Shown piece by piece: positions 48,672 to 57,679 of a stretch of DNA of 64,000 bases; within the stretch, counting starts at the first letter, position 1, and every line of letters starts with the position of its first letter. The stretch is taken from positions 496,001-560,000 of the forward strand of contig PDUO01000004.1 in NCBI GenBank assembly GCA_003008705.1, in the 5' to 3' direction. Below the pieces are notes generated by a model that was given only the letters and a program-made list of their open reading frames with translations, searched no databases and was not told the origin of the DNA. This DNA is from Pezicula radicicola (Eukaryota > Ascomycota > Leotiomycetes > Helotiales > Dermateaceae). The translations under genes and the position numbers were made by a program.

Positions 48672-49667
48672 ATGCCGAAGCTCAAAGGAGAGCCTTTTAA
48701 TCCTGATAGTGATATCCCAGATCTCGCTGGGAAAGTCATTGTAATTACTGGAGGTAGCATTGCTCAGATTCTTACCATGTATACAATTACTGATATTCTC
48801 GAAGGGAATACTGGCATTGGAGCAAAAGCATGTCTCTCACTAGCAAAGCACAATGCGAGCCATATTTTCGTTGCAGCACGCAATTCAAAGACTGCTGAAG
48901 CTACGATTAACGAGGTCAAAGGCGTGGTACCTAATGCCAATGTAACGTTTATCAAATGCAGTCTTGACTCTCTATCCTCAGTCCAGAAGGCCGCCGGAGA
49001 AATCATCAATCAGACTCAACGCCTCAACATTCTCATGTGCAATGCCGGTATATTGCATCATTCTGGACCACCAGGCTTAACTGAAGATGGATATGAAGTA
49101 CAGTTTGGGACGAATCATCTTGGGCATGCACTTCTCATCAAGCTCCTCCTTCCAATCCTCCTCAAAACTGCTGCTACTCATAGCGACGTTCGAATGATCT
49201 CAACTACCTCTGATGGCTACCGGTTTCATCCTTCAGGTGGCATTGCTTTTAAAGATCTTCGCACTTCTCAGAAAAACTTGGGCATACTGGGCACTTCTTG
49301 CTTCAGTGGTTGGAACCGATACTTTCAAAGCAAGCTGGCAAACATTGTCTATGTAACAGAGCTTGGAAGACGTTTCCCAAGCATCATGTTCATAGCTGTT
49401 CACCCGGGAATTGTTGATACTGCATTGACGCCGCAGTGGATGAAGAATCCCATTATGAAGCGGTTGATTGCGGGAGGAGAATTGCAGACACCAGAAGAAG
49501 GATCATGGAATATGCTTTGGGCAGCGACCTCGAAGAACGCTGAAAACGGGGAATATTATGAGCCCGTAGGTGTTGTTGGATTTCGTACCAAAGAGTCCAA
49601 GGACGAGAAACTAGCAAAGGAGCTTTGGGAATGGACGCAGGAAGCGTTAAAGGATTATTCTGGTTGA
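48672..49667 (+). CDS. Short-chain dehydrogenase/reductase, retinol-dehydrogenase-like (spliced)
   Basis: NAD(P)-dependent oxidoreductase with a Rossmann fold. Exons 48672-48753 and 48805-49667 flank a 51-nt intron (GTAGCA...CGAAG) and give 314 aa. Splicing creates the cofactor motif GKVIVITGGNTGIG (TGGxxGIG), which the unspliced frame breaks. Further motifs: NILMCNAG (NxAG) near 115; catalytic Ser in MISTTSDGYRF; YFQSK (YxxxK) near 210; VHPGIVDT after it. The closest type is the fungal WW-oxidoreductase/retinol dehydrogenase group; the substrate is unknown. No signal peptide or membrane helix from this start. Confidence 0.9.
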   Translation: MPKLKGEPFNPDSDIPDLAGKVIVITGGSIAQILTMYTITDILEGNTGIGAKACLSLAKHNASHIFVAARNSKTAEATINEVKGVVPNANVTFIKCSLDSLSSVQKAAGEIINQTQRLNILMCNAGILHHSGPPGLTEDGYEVQFGTNHLGHALLIKLLLPILLKTAATHSDVRMISTTSDGYRFHPSGGIAFKDLRTSQKNLGILGTSCFSGWNRYFQSKLANIVYVTELGRRFPSIMFIAVHPGIVDTALTPQWMKNPIMKRLIAGGELQTPEEGSWNMLWAATSKNAENGEYYEPVGVVGFRTKESKDEKLAKELWEWTQEALKDYSG

Positions 49668-50162
49668 TATTTTGAAACGGCGACGGAGAGGATCATTTTC
49701 GGCGCTGCTTGGCAGCATAATGATTGACCTAAGTACAGCGAAGACCGATGGAGCTTGTATAAAGTGTAAAGTTTAAACATTAAACAATCCCTGGTGTCTG
49801 TGTAATCAACCAAGTGCTTACAATCTATTTTGTCTTTCTTTGTTGAAGCTGCAAGCACCCTGATAGAAACTGAGGTATCTGTCTATGCCACTCGCTTCAC
49901 GTGACCGATTCAGAATAAAGCTCCAAAGCCTCAACGAACTGTAGTCTATGGGTAAAAATTAGCACATCCATATGGTCATCCATTTAGGGTGGACTCCAAA
50001 AGACTTTTTTTTTTGTTTTTGAAGAAAATGAGAAAGGGAAAGATACCACAGACCAACGTTGTGTAAGGTACTCGTAGTTCCTGCCAATTCGCTTCACATT
50101 CTCGCAACTCCCGAGTCTTGACAGTCAGAACAACAAAAAGACTAACCTCGTCTATTTCCAAC
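49668..50162. other. Spacer between dehydrogenase and SMN genes
   Basis: 495 bp, AT-rich with a poly-T run near 50007-50016. Nothing coding seen; the SMN promoter should lie at its right end. Confidence 0.4.
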
Positions 50163-50980
50163 ATGGCGCCCCCCAAAGACATGTCACATGCGGAGATTTG
50201 GGATGACTCGGTCTTGGTGGAATCATGGAATGAGGCTCTCGAAGAGTACAAGGTGAGGCCGTCCGTGTGAAAGGAAGATTGGGCCCTCGGGGTGTTGAAG
50301 GCTGATCTATCTCCAAAAAGAAGTATCACGGAATCCACGCGCGTGGCGAGAGGGTCGGAGATATATGGAAAGAGATCTCCAAGAACAGTAACAAGGCGTA
50401 AGTTTGTTTATTTCCCGTTGCTCTCAAGACTAAATGCTCAAACCGTGACAGGAGCGATGAGATGGATTATGACGACGGAGAGGTTGATGTCGAGCAAGGC
50501 ATCAGTGGCCCGCAAGCCAAGATCGCCCATGAATCCGCAGATCCTGTTCAAACGACGAGCGGAAACACTGAACAACCTTCTCCTGTAAGCTTGATGTTAA
50601 GATCACAACAAGTGGTCATTGTTCGAAGATCTGATACTTGGCAACTACTTGTGCTGTAGCTTATCCTCTTTTCTTAGGCACAAAACAGCCCAGACAAGCT
50701 ATCGGAGAAAAACCAAGCATCTGCTGGGCCGAGCCCAAGCACAGGTTCGCCATCTGAAGGGCCCGCAGTACCACAACATTTGATCGGCCAAGGTGAGACG
50801 CCATCCGACCTACCTTAATGCTGTATGTACAGTACATACCCTTCGTGCACGGCTAACGTGTGTTTCTTTCTTGCAGTCCAAGACGAGGTTTTGAAAAACC
50901 TCTTGATGTCCTGGTACTATGCAGGGTACTACACAGGGCTGTATGAGGGCCAGCAAGGGCAGAAGCCGAAGCCGGCTTAG
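50163..50980 (+). CDS. Survival motor neuron (SMN) homologue (spliced, 5 exons)
   Basis: Core of the SMN-Gemin complex that loads Sm rings onto snRNAs. Exons 50163-50252, 50321-50397, 50452-50584, 50678-50792 and 50877-50980 give 172 aa. The N-terminal Gemin2-binding helix reads IWDDSVLVESWNEALEEYKK (about 12-31). The middle is Ser/Pro/Glu-rich. The C-terminal oligomerising YG box is LLMSWYYAGYYTGLYEG (about 146-162), with the expected Gly/Tyr spacing. No Tudor domain is present, as in the S. pombe protein. Each intron has GTRNGN and AG ends, and the five phases agree. Five exons in 0.8 kb is intron-dense for this window. Confidence 0.9.
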
Positions 50981-52481
50981 ATAACCAGAAGCCAAGCATG
51001 AAGCATGAGATGGCAGTGTGGGGACTCGATGTGATTTAAAGCGATAGTCTCAGACAGCGACCGTTTTGGCCCATCTGATGTAGCGTTTCTTTCCCGTTCG
51101 GCCGTCCATGTCTAAGCAACAGCCTTTCGTCGCTCGTTTGACAGATGGCTGCCGTCGCCATAGTCGGCAATAGTCTGGGCAGACATGGGATTACGTTCAA
51201 ACTACTGTCAGAGTTACGACTTGGGAGGAAGGAGAAACACGGAGCAGCGGCGAAAAGACGACGTTTCAAGGTTGGGATTTGGAGGCCTTTGCGCACTACC
51301 CAGCGTTTTGTCACGACGTACTCTCCACTCTTCGACATTATGCTTACTTTGGGGTGGATAATGAGACCCAGTACTCCAGAGATTCCACAATTCAAGCACT
51401 GCAGCGAAATTAACTCATGAAAATTGATCTTTGAAAAGTTCGGATTTGATCCGAAAACGAACCTGTACCGGTACTCATCTCATCGAGGAAAGGTCCAATA
51501 AATCTCAGTGTTCGGACCCTCTCGTCGTGGCCGTTTTGGTAACTCACCTCGCCTATATAAGGTAAGAAAATACCGTGCTCTGACAGAATTCTATCTATTC
51601 TTAATACACGACTAATTTTGGGCCGTTGTGCGGTGAGATGCCATCTGAAGGATTAGACAAGAAGTCACTCTCCGACTCTCTCCCGCTCACTATCGCCAGG
51701 GCAAAAAAATATCAGATTAATCTGGTCCTGGGTTTTTGCGACACACTAGCGCTGTCAAGTTACGCCAAGTTGCCCCCTGTCAAGCGCCTGCATTTGGGAG
51801 GTGAGACGACTCTGCAACAAAATCTCCAACAACAGACGTTTGCGGCGCTCGCTTGGCTCTGTTGGCAGGCCATAGCCGACGAGGTCAGCCGCCATGTGCT
51901 CCGTGCCTGTATCTGGAGTTTAAAGTTACTTACAACCCTAAGCCTCATCCAGGGTTCACGGCTCGCGGCGATTCCTTGGTTTGCGCCCTTGCCCTAGCCC
52001 TTTGAGCCTGAGCAGGCTTCACTTCCGTCTAAAGCACAATGCTGTTTGTCCAGCAATTAACCGGACGACTTGGGCTCCGAGTGTACAGCCCGTCCAGCAC
52101 CCCCGTTTCGCGCCAAGGGTGATGTCTTCGAGCAGGGGTGATGGGATTTCCCTCTTGGCACATGCAACCCTGCGTCCAATTTCATGCTCGATTTAATACC
52201 TCTCTACCTCCCCACGACCATTTCCTGCTTTTCCTTCCTCTCCATTCGTCTTGCTGTGAACACTTTCATTCACTACTGTTTCTTCTTCTTCAGCATTACC
52301 TATCACGAGCAGGCCCTCGCCATCTGGCTATCCACAAGTAACTCACGATCTTTACTTACTACTACTTATCCAACGCCAGCCCTCGATAACTTTGATAGTT
52401 TAGCTATATCCGCAGTGCGGTTTCTAACTTGCGCCTTCTTTCAAATACGAGTTCCATCCCGACTATTCTAATATATCAATC
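50981..52481. other. Spacer between SMN and cupredoxin-like genes
   Basis: 1.5 kb. A TATA-like CTATATAAGG at 51551-51560 stands about 80 bp before the doubtful ORF at 51638. The right end (52190-52480) is pyrimidine-rich on the plus strand and probably the promoter and 5' UTR of the secreted protein. No other feature seen. Confidence 0.4.
51638..51997 (+). CDS. Doubtful hypothetical ORF, 119 aa
   Basis: ATG-started frame of 119 codons preceded by a TATA-like box (51551-51560) at a plausible distance. The sequence (QINLVLGFCDTLALSSYAKL, then FAALAWLCWQAIADEVSRHV) has alternating hydrophobic stretches but no domain I recognise and no splice signals. Could be chance. Confidence 0.2.
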   Translation: MPSEGLDKKSLSDSLPLTIARAKKYQINLVLGFCDTLALSSYAKLPPVKRLHLGGETTLQQNLQQQTFAALAWLCWQAIADEVSRHVLRACIWSLKLLTTLSLIQGSRLAAIPWFAPLP

Positions 52482-53641
52482 ATGAGATTCGCACTCCTCA
52501 CAGCACTGTGCGTCGCACCATTGGCTTTGGCAGGAACTCTTCAGGCAGATCTGTATGCTCGCGGAGCAGTGGGACCGGAGGATGGCTTGATCTTGAGGTC
52601 AGAGTCAAAGGACCAGAGCAGCAACAGCAAGGGAAGTCAGAAGGCCAACAACAATGGCAACAATGGTAACAACGGCAACAATGGAAATAACAACGGCGGT
52701 AACAATGTTGTGATCCAGCAATCATCAACAACGGAGGTCATCATTATTTGGTACAACCAAGGTGGAAACGCAGATACAACAACTGTCACCACTACTCAGA
52801 CCGTCACAGAATCAGCCAACGGTGTTGCCGCCGCCGCCGCAACGCATACCGTAAGTAAACTTGCCAGATTCTTCGCGTTCATACATTAATCTCTGTAGGT
52901 CGTTGTTGGTGGTTCTGCTGGACTTGTGTACACACCAGACTCGATCGCAGCCAATATTGGTGATATGGTCATCTTCGACTTCCAATCTCAAAACCACACC
53001 GCCACACAATCTGCTTTCACGACACCCTGTCAAAAGCTTGCCGGAGGAATGGACACTGGCTTCATGGCCAATGTTAACAACTCCATCTCCCCATCACCAC
53101 AGATGGCCATGCAGGTCACTGTTGACACTCCAATCTGTAAGCATCCATTTTCAAAATTTGAAACGATTATGGTTAACAATTAGAAGGGTTCTACTGCAGA
53201 CAATCCGGTCATTGCGGAAAGGGAATGACCTTCTCTATCAACCCAACTGCCAACAAGACTCAAGCTATGTTCCAAAGCATGGCTATCGCCCAGAACGGTA
53301 CCGGATCTACTGCCCCCATCCAAGGTGGAGCCGCAACCGCGTCTGCTGCCACTACCCTTTCAACGGCCTCCGCAACTTCCGCAGCTGGAACCGCCGCCAG
53401 CACTGGCACCTCAGGTTCCGGAGGTACTGGAATGGTCGCTGGAACTGGAACCACTCAAGCAGGTGGCGCATGCTCTTGCTCATGCCTTTGCGGCACCGCT
53501 GCTTTCCCTAACGCTGCCATCCAAGGTGTCGCTGCTTTCGGAGGAATGTCAGGTTAGTCTCCTCTCCATCTCTCTTGTAACGAATCTAATCTGACCAGCG
53601 AAACCATAGGTGCTATGCCATTCTCTTCTCTCGAAGCATAA
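52482..53641 (+). CDS. Secreted Ser/Thr-rich cupredoxin-like protein (spliced, 4 exons)
   Basis: Exons 52482-52850, 52899-53136, 53187-53552 and 53610-53641 give 334 aa. Signal peptide MRFALLTALCVAPLALA with likely cleavage before GTLQADLYARG. A low-complexity Asn/Gly run (NNNGNNGNNGNNGNNNGG) sits near 57-75. The cupredoxin-like domain follows: VVVGGSAGLVYTPDSIAANI, GDMVIFDFQSQNHTATQSAF with PC, and WFYCRQSGHCGKGMTFSINP. Its His, Cys and His/Met are placed like blue-copper ligands; copper binding is an inference. The C-terminal third is Ala/Ser/Thr/Gly-rich with a CSCSCLC cluster. The usual strongly hydrophobic GPI tail is weak, so it may be secreted rather than anchored. Similar fungal proteins are called extracellular serine-rich proteins. 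Confidence 0.88.
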
Positions 53642-54701
53642 ACAATCAGCAGATACACAAGTGGTGTCTTTCGTTCTGGGTGTGACCTTTTTCTTGTATG
53701 TAGAACAGCGGTATTGGGTGGGTTGTATAAATCGGTGTCGCCGTTGAAAGGCTTGACGCGATGATGATGATGAGATGTCATTGGTGTGGTGTGTGTGATC
53801 ATGGTCATGATCGGATATATATTGGCTGGATCCCTCGTATTTCTTGTGCGCCTTTAATAGTTTTCCCTCCTCGAATGGATATCCTCTTCTGCATTCGGGT
53901 TTATGGCGTCATCAGAGAGAAAACAGTTTCTCTCCTAGTTTTTACATTTTATTGTGTTCATAAATTTCAAAATAGAAGGGCTGAAATACATCATATTGTT
54001 TAACCTAAGTATTAACTTCTCACTCTGATTGTTTTTTTTTAGCAGCTCTGTTCTATTTCTTTCCTCTCCTCGTTTTCATCCTATTCGGTATTACTTGACA
54101 ATCACTAATTAAAGGGGGGTTGAAGACGAAAAGTGACATTTCCTTAGTGCGTGTGACTTATTAACAGTCAAATTACAAGGGTATGAGATCGGGGTGTTCC
54201 AGAATACTCTCGCTTGTTTCGGCTGGTTCGATGTCCGTGTCTTATTGTCAAACTGCTCATGGGTCGCTCAATTCGGTCCATCCTCCTGGTGGCCAGGGCC
54301 TGAGGGCTTCGTTAGAAGACTAGGGTGGTTTTTGTCGCTTAGGCTTGGCTTGGGATTGGGTGAGTACGAGAAGAAAGGCTTCGAGGATAGGTACGAGTGT
54401 GAGTGCGAATGGATTTTTACATGGTAAGGAGGTCGGTTATTTTTGTCTTTGGGGTCGGCTTGCCTTATCGCTATTTTTGATATTTGTGGATGAGGCCCTG
54501 TGCCTTCGTAGTTTTGAACTTTCTGTTTGTCTTTCTTTCGTCTTTTTTATTTCGTTATGCTCGATTTTTGTACATGTGTCCGAGTCTTCGCTTACACTCA
54601 ATGTGACTGCTTTTTACCCCTTCGGAACGATCTCTGTTTACAAGTGAGCCATGCATCATGGCTTAGTTCATGAACGCGTTCCTGGGTTGATGAATTCAAA
54701 A

Positions 54702-54760
54702 AATTACTTCATTTAACTAAGCAAAGCACATTTTAGATAACTCACTTGATTGAGTAGCCA
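54702..54760. repeat. Short patch of the 18-bp minisatellite
   Basis: About three units, the clearest being GATAACTCACTTGATTGAGT. Very close to the consensus of the array at 10871. Confidence 0.5.
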
Positions 54761-55076
54761 CCGTTCGACAAGGGATTCTTACTAGTAATTCATGAGCTCG
54801 TCAGCCCACTACCTACTGTGAACTGCAAAGCAACTAGAAGGCCTTGTAAAAGAAAACCGAGAATATTTGTGGTGGGAGAAAGAGAGGGATTACTATAATT
54901 GGACGAGAATGAGTAGAGCCGTACACCTCTTTAGCCCCCTCCTGTTTAAGTACACAAGTTTTCATCTCGTCTAGAATTGATATAAAAATATCAACAATTT
55001 ACTATAATGACAAGGACGTTCCAAATGACAACAAACAAGTTCATTCGCTATTGTTAGATTGTTTCTAGGTTGAGCT

Positions 55077-55176
55077 CCTTGGATACCGGTCGTTTGATTC
55101 ACGGCGTAACCGGTGTTATTCAATGGCCTTGGTTACCAGTCGTTTCATTAGCGGCGTAGCTGGTGTTGTTCAATGG
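55077..55176. repeat. Tandem pair of 50-bp repeats
   Basis: Copies 55077-55126 and 55127-55176 align without gaps; both start CCTTGG and end CAATGG, with 40 of 50 positions equal. On the minus strand both copies can be read as LNNT(S/G)YA(A/V)N(E/Q)TTG, but 50 is not a multiple of three, so the second copy falls out of frame. The minus frame before them (PYNNKSASTATRNGWGQNSA) looks coding. A decayed gene end is possible. Confidence 0.7.
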
Positions 55177-56225
55177 AGCATAGTGGGTCGAAGTAAAGAC
55201 GGCGGAGTTCTGTCCCCAGCCATTACGGGTTGCGGTCGAGGCGGACTTGTTGTTGTATGGAGCCTTGACGGTACGAGTTGATATGTTTCCGAGTTGGGGC
55301 GAAAATATTGAGGTCGGTTCGTTCGCTGGTAGGATGATAAGGTAGTATGTGAGGTGCTTGTATAAGGCCTGGGCACTGCGGTGACTCCTCTTGGGGAAGG
55401 CATCATGGAGGATGATGGTGAACTTGGGATCAAGATCTGTCTGGGTTGAACAGTTGGATATAGTGCAGACTTGTTATTGTAATGAATTTTTCGAGTTAAG
55501 AGAGTTGACCGAAGTCAAGTAAGTCAACCCGACAGCCATTACCATTGCAAAACAATGGGGGTTCGCAAAGTAAGAATGACCTTATTCTACTTATATGATA
55601 GCTTGTTACAAAGCGGTCTATACAGTTTAACCACCGTCGATAATCATCCATGGTGAAGCTCAGCATGAAATCAAGAATATCTCTAACAACTTTTGTAGAG
55701 AGACTGAGACAGCTACCTTAACCCTAATTTTATCACCTTCGTTAGTCCCTTCAAGTCTATGGCAATTTAGGTGAAGGAATATCCAAGTACATAAAACCTT
55801 GTATAGAGATACATCACCAAGCTCAAACCCATACCTATAGTACTCCAGCTAGCTAAACATCTACCAATCAAAATGTCACATGATCTTAGCCCTCACTTTT
55901 ACCACCACCAGCTACCTACCACCCACCTACATAAATCCAAATAACAAATTTCCTTCCACGCCAAACCGAGAGCTAGCACCTGTAAGGGCAGTCGAACCCA
56001 CACAGCTGCACTCAACTAACACCAACCAACCAAATTGGTGATTGCCCTAGTTGTAAAAGCAAGAGCTCCGCAGAGCTTCCTCACCAAGAGGTTACCGCCA
56101 AATACAAAAAATCAGTTCGCCTGGTTTCTGTTTCGACAGTTTTGCTATTTTTGGATGAGCTGTTTCCATTTTCGTAAGGTGAGGGAGCTGGTGTTATTTT
56201 GGTGCTTTTTTGTTGACTAGCGCGT

Positions 56226-56272
56226 TTCTTGCTCGGTATTGAAAAGGGGTTAAGCGAGGGACGTGAGCTCAA
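56226..56272. repeat. 47-bp direct repeat, copy 1
   Basis: Matches 57119-57165 at 45 of 47 positions. Read on the minus strand, both copies encode SSRPSLNPFSI-x-SKK. Probably a piece of a dispersed element. Confidence 0.8.
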
Positions 56273-56498
56273 CAATTGATAAATTGGAAGTTACAATAGC
56301 ATCATTATCATGTAAGAATGATTTTGACGTACTGTTAGTCAGAAGACTAGCCACCTGGCGGGATATCATCAGTGCTAATCTACACATACTTTTGAGAATC
56401 GGCTACTATGCACGAATGTCAATCCCATCGTGTTCATGAGCTCATAAATCGCTTAATTCATGAATCTGGGAACGGATTCATGAATGCAGACGAAGTAG

Positions 56499-56587
56499 GT
56501 AGCTTATTTGATTCGAGTAACTTATTTAGTTTTAATTACTTGAATTCTAAGTAACTCATTTGATATGGATGGCTCACTTGATTTTTA
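56499..56587. repeat. Patch of the 18-bp minisatellite, about 5 units
   Basis: Units such as AACTCATTTGATATGGAT and GGCTCACTTGATTTTTAA stand in tandem, agreeing with the consensus AACTNACTTGATTTGAGT. Confidence 0.6.
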
Positions 56588-57118
56588 AAATGTGTCCGTA
56601 CTATTCAGCCATTCCTACATAAATTCCATTGAAAACTGAAGTCACTTGGTAAAGTCACCGCAAGAAATGGGTGCTCTCTGTTTCCTTGTGGAATTATTTG
56701 AGTATCAAATTCCAAATGTGTACCTAAGCTGTAGCTTCTCAGCGCTGCTTCTGGCAGTCAACTCAACCGCGCTTTTACTGAAAACATAATTGGAGTATTT
56801 TACATGACTGGGGTAATTCACGGTTGGAAAATATATATATATATATATAATTAAGCATTTCATTGATTTTCTATCCTCCTCATATCCGGTTACGAAACTA
56901 AGCGTGCGATTATAATAACGGTGTGTTAGCAATTTGGAGCGTCGCATCGTCCGGCGATGTGTCGCGCAACTAGTACGGCAGCCAGAAATGTGAGTCGCGC
57001 AATTTCAAGGAAGTCAGGCGTGGGTAGTAAGGTATCTCGTTGAGCAATTTTAGGTTTCGTCGCGCAACTTCCAGGTTGGGTGTTGCGAGGTTTGGGAAGG
57101 TACTCACTCACTGCGTAC

Positions 57119-57165
57119 TTCTTGCTCAGGATTGAAAAGGGGTTAAGCGAGGGACGTGAGCTCAA
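57119..57165. repeat. 47-bp direct repeat, copy 2
   Basis: Second copy of the 56226-56272 sequence, same orientation, 893 bp further on. Surrounding sequence is not shared. Confidence 0.8.
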
Positions 57166-57193
57166 GCACCAAATGACTGACAGGGCATAATTA

Positions 57194-57312
57194 CCGTGCG
57201 AATTGATGGATAAGAGATCATTTTAAATAGCTAGCTACTCAGATATAAGAGATGGACTTAGGTAGGTCACTTCCCTTAATCAAAATGATCTCTTATAGAC
57301 CAATTCGTACGG
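57194..57312. mobile_element. TA-flanked MITE, 119 bp
   Basis: The left arm CCGTGCGAATTGATGGATAA continues GAGATCATTTT; the right end is its imperfect reverse complement (AAAATGATCTC, then TTATAGACCAATTCGTACGG). About 27 of 31 arm positions pair. TA flanks both ends at 57192-57193 and 57313-57314. No coding capacity. The arm differs from both elements at 22.2 kb, so this is a third family. Confidence 0.75.
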
Positions 57313-57679
57313 TACGTCACATGTTGCTAATAAGAAATAAAAATGTTAATTGTTGATTATTTCTTTACAGTACAATCTTCCCATGCAATTCTTTTCCTCG
57401 GAACAGTCACTTATCAAGACCAAACCCGGTTTTAAACCCCTCCATATCCTCATGTCCCAGCGGAACCATCAAGCGCTTCATCTAACTCGGAAGCCATCTT
57501 TAGCAGAGCCTGTCTATTTAGTTTCCTCTTCAAAGACACAGAGCACGATCTTGGCTATTCAGCCCCAAACTCTCCAAACTACGTCACAGGAGTTTCAATC
57601 GCCAGCCCATTATCAACAACCTCACTCCGCACCCTGACCTTCACACTACTTTCCTCGCGTAACAATATGCTTCCAATCG

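Larger units (their letters stand above)
53642..57679. other. Repeat-rich gene-poor spacer, 4 kb
   Basis: Holds the 50-bp tandem repeat (55077-55176), minisatellite (54702-54760, 56499-56587), the 47-bp direct repeat (56226 and 57119), an AT dinucleotide run (about 56830-56848) and a TA-flanked MITE (57194-57312). TTCATGAGCTC occurs near 54788 and 56433 beside the two minisatellite patches, so those patches may belong to one larger dispersed repeat. A minus-strand Pro/Ser/Thr-rich frame at 55170-55433 may be a gene remnant. No intact gene recognised. Confidence 0.5.

Noticed and set aside
52861..53511. 216-codon frame overlapping the cupredoxin-like gene
   Set aside because: Alternative-frame shadow; the annotated frame gives a signal peptide, conserved motifs and consistent intron phases.
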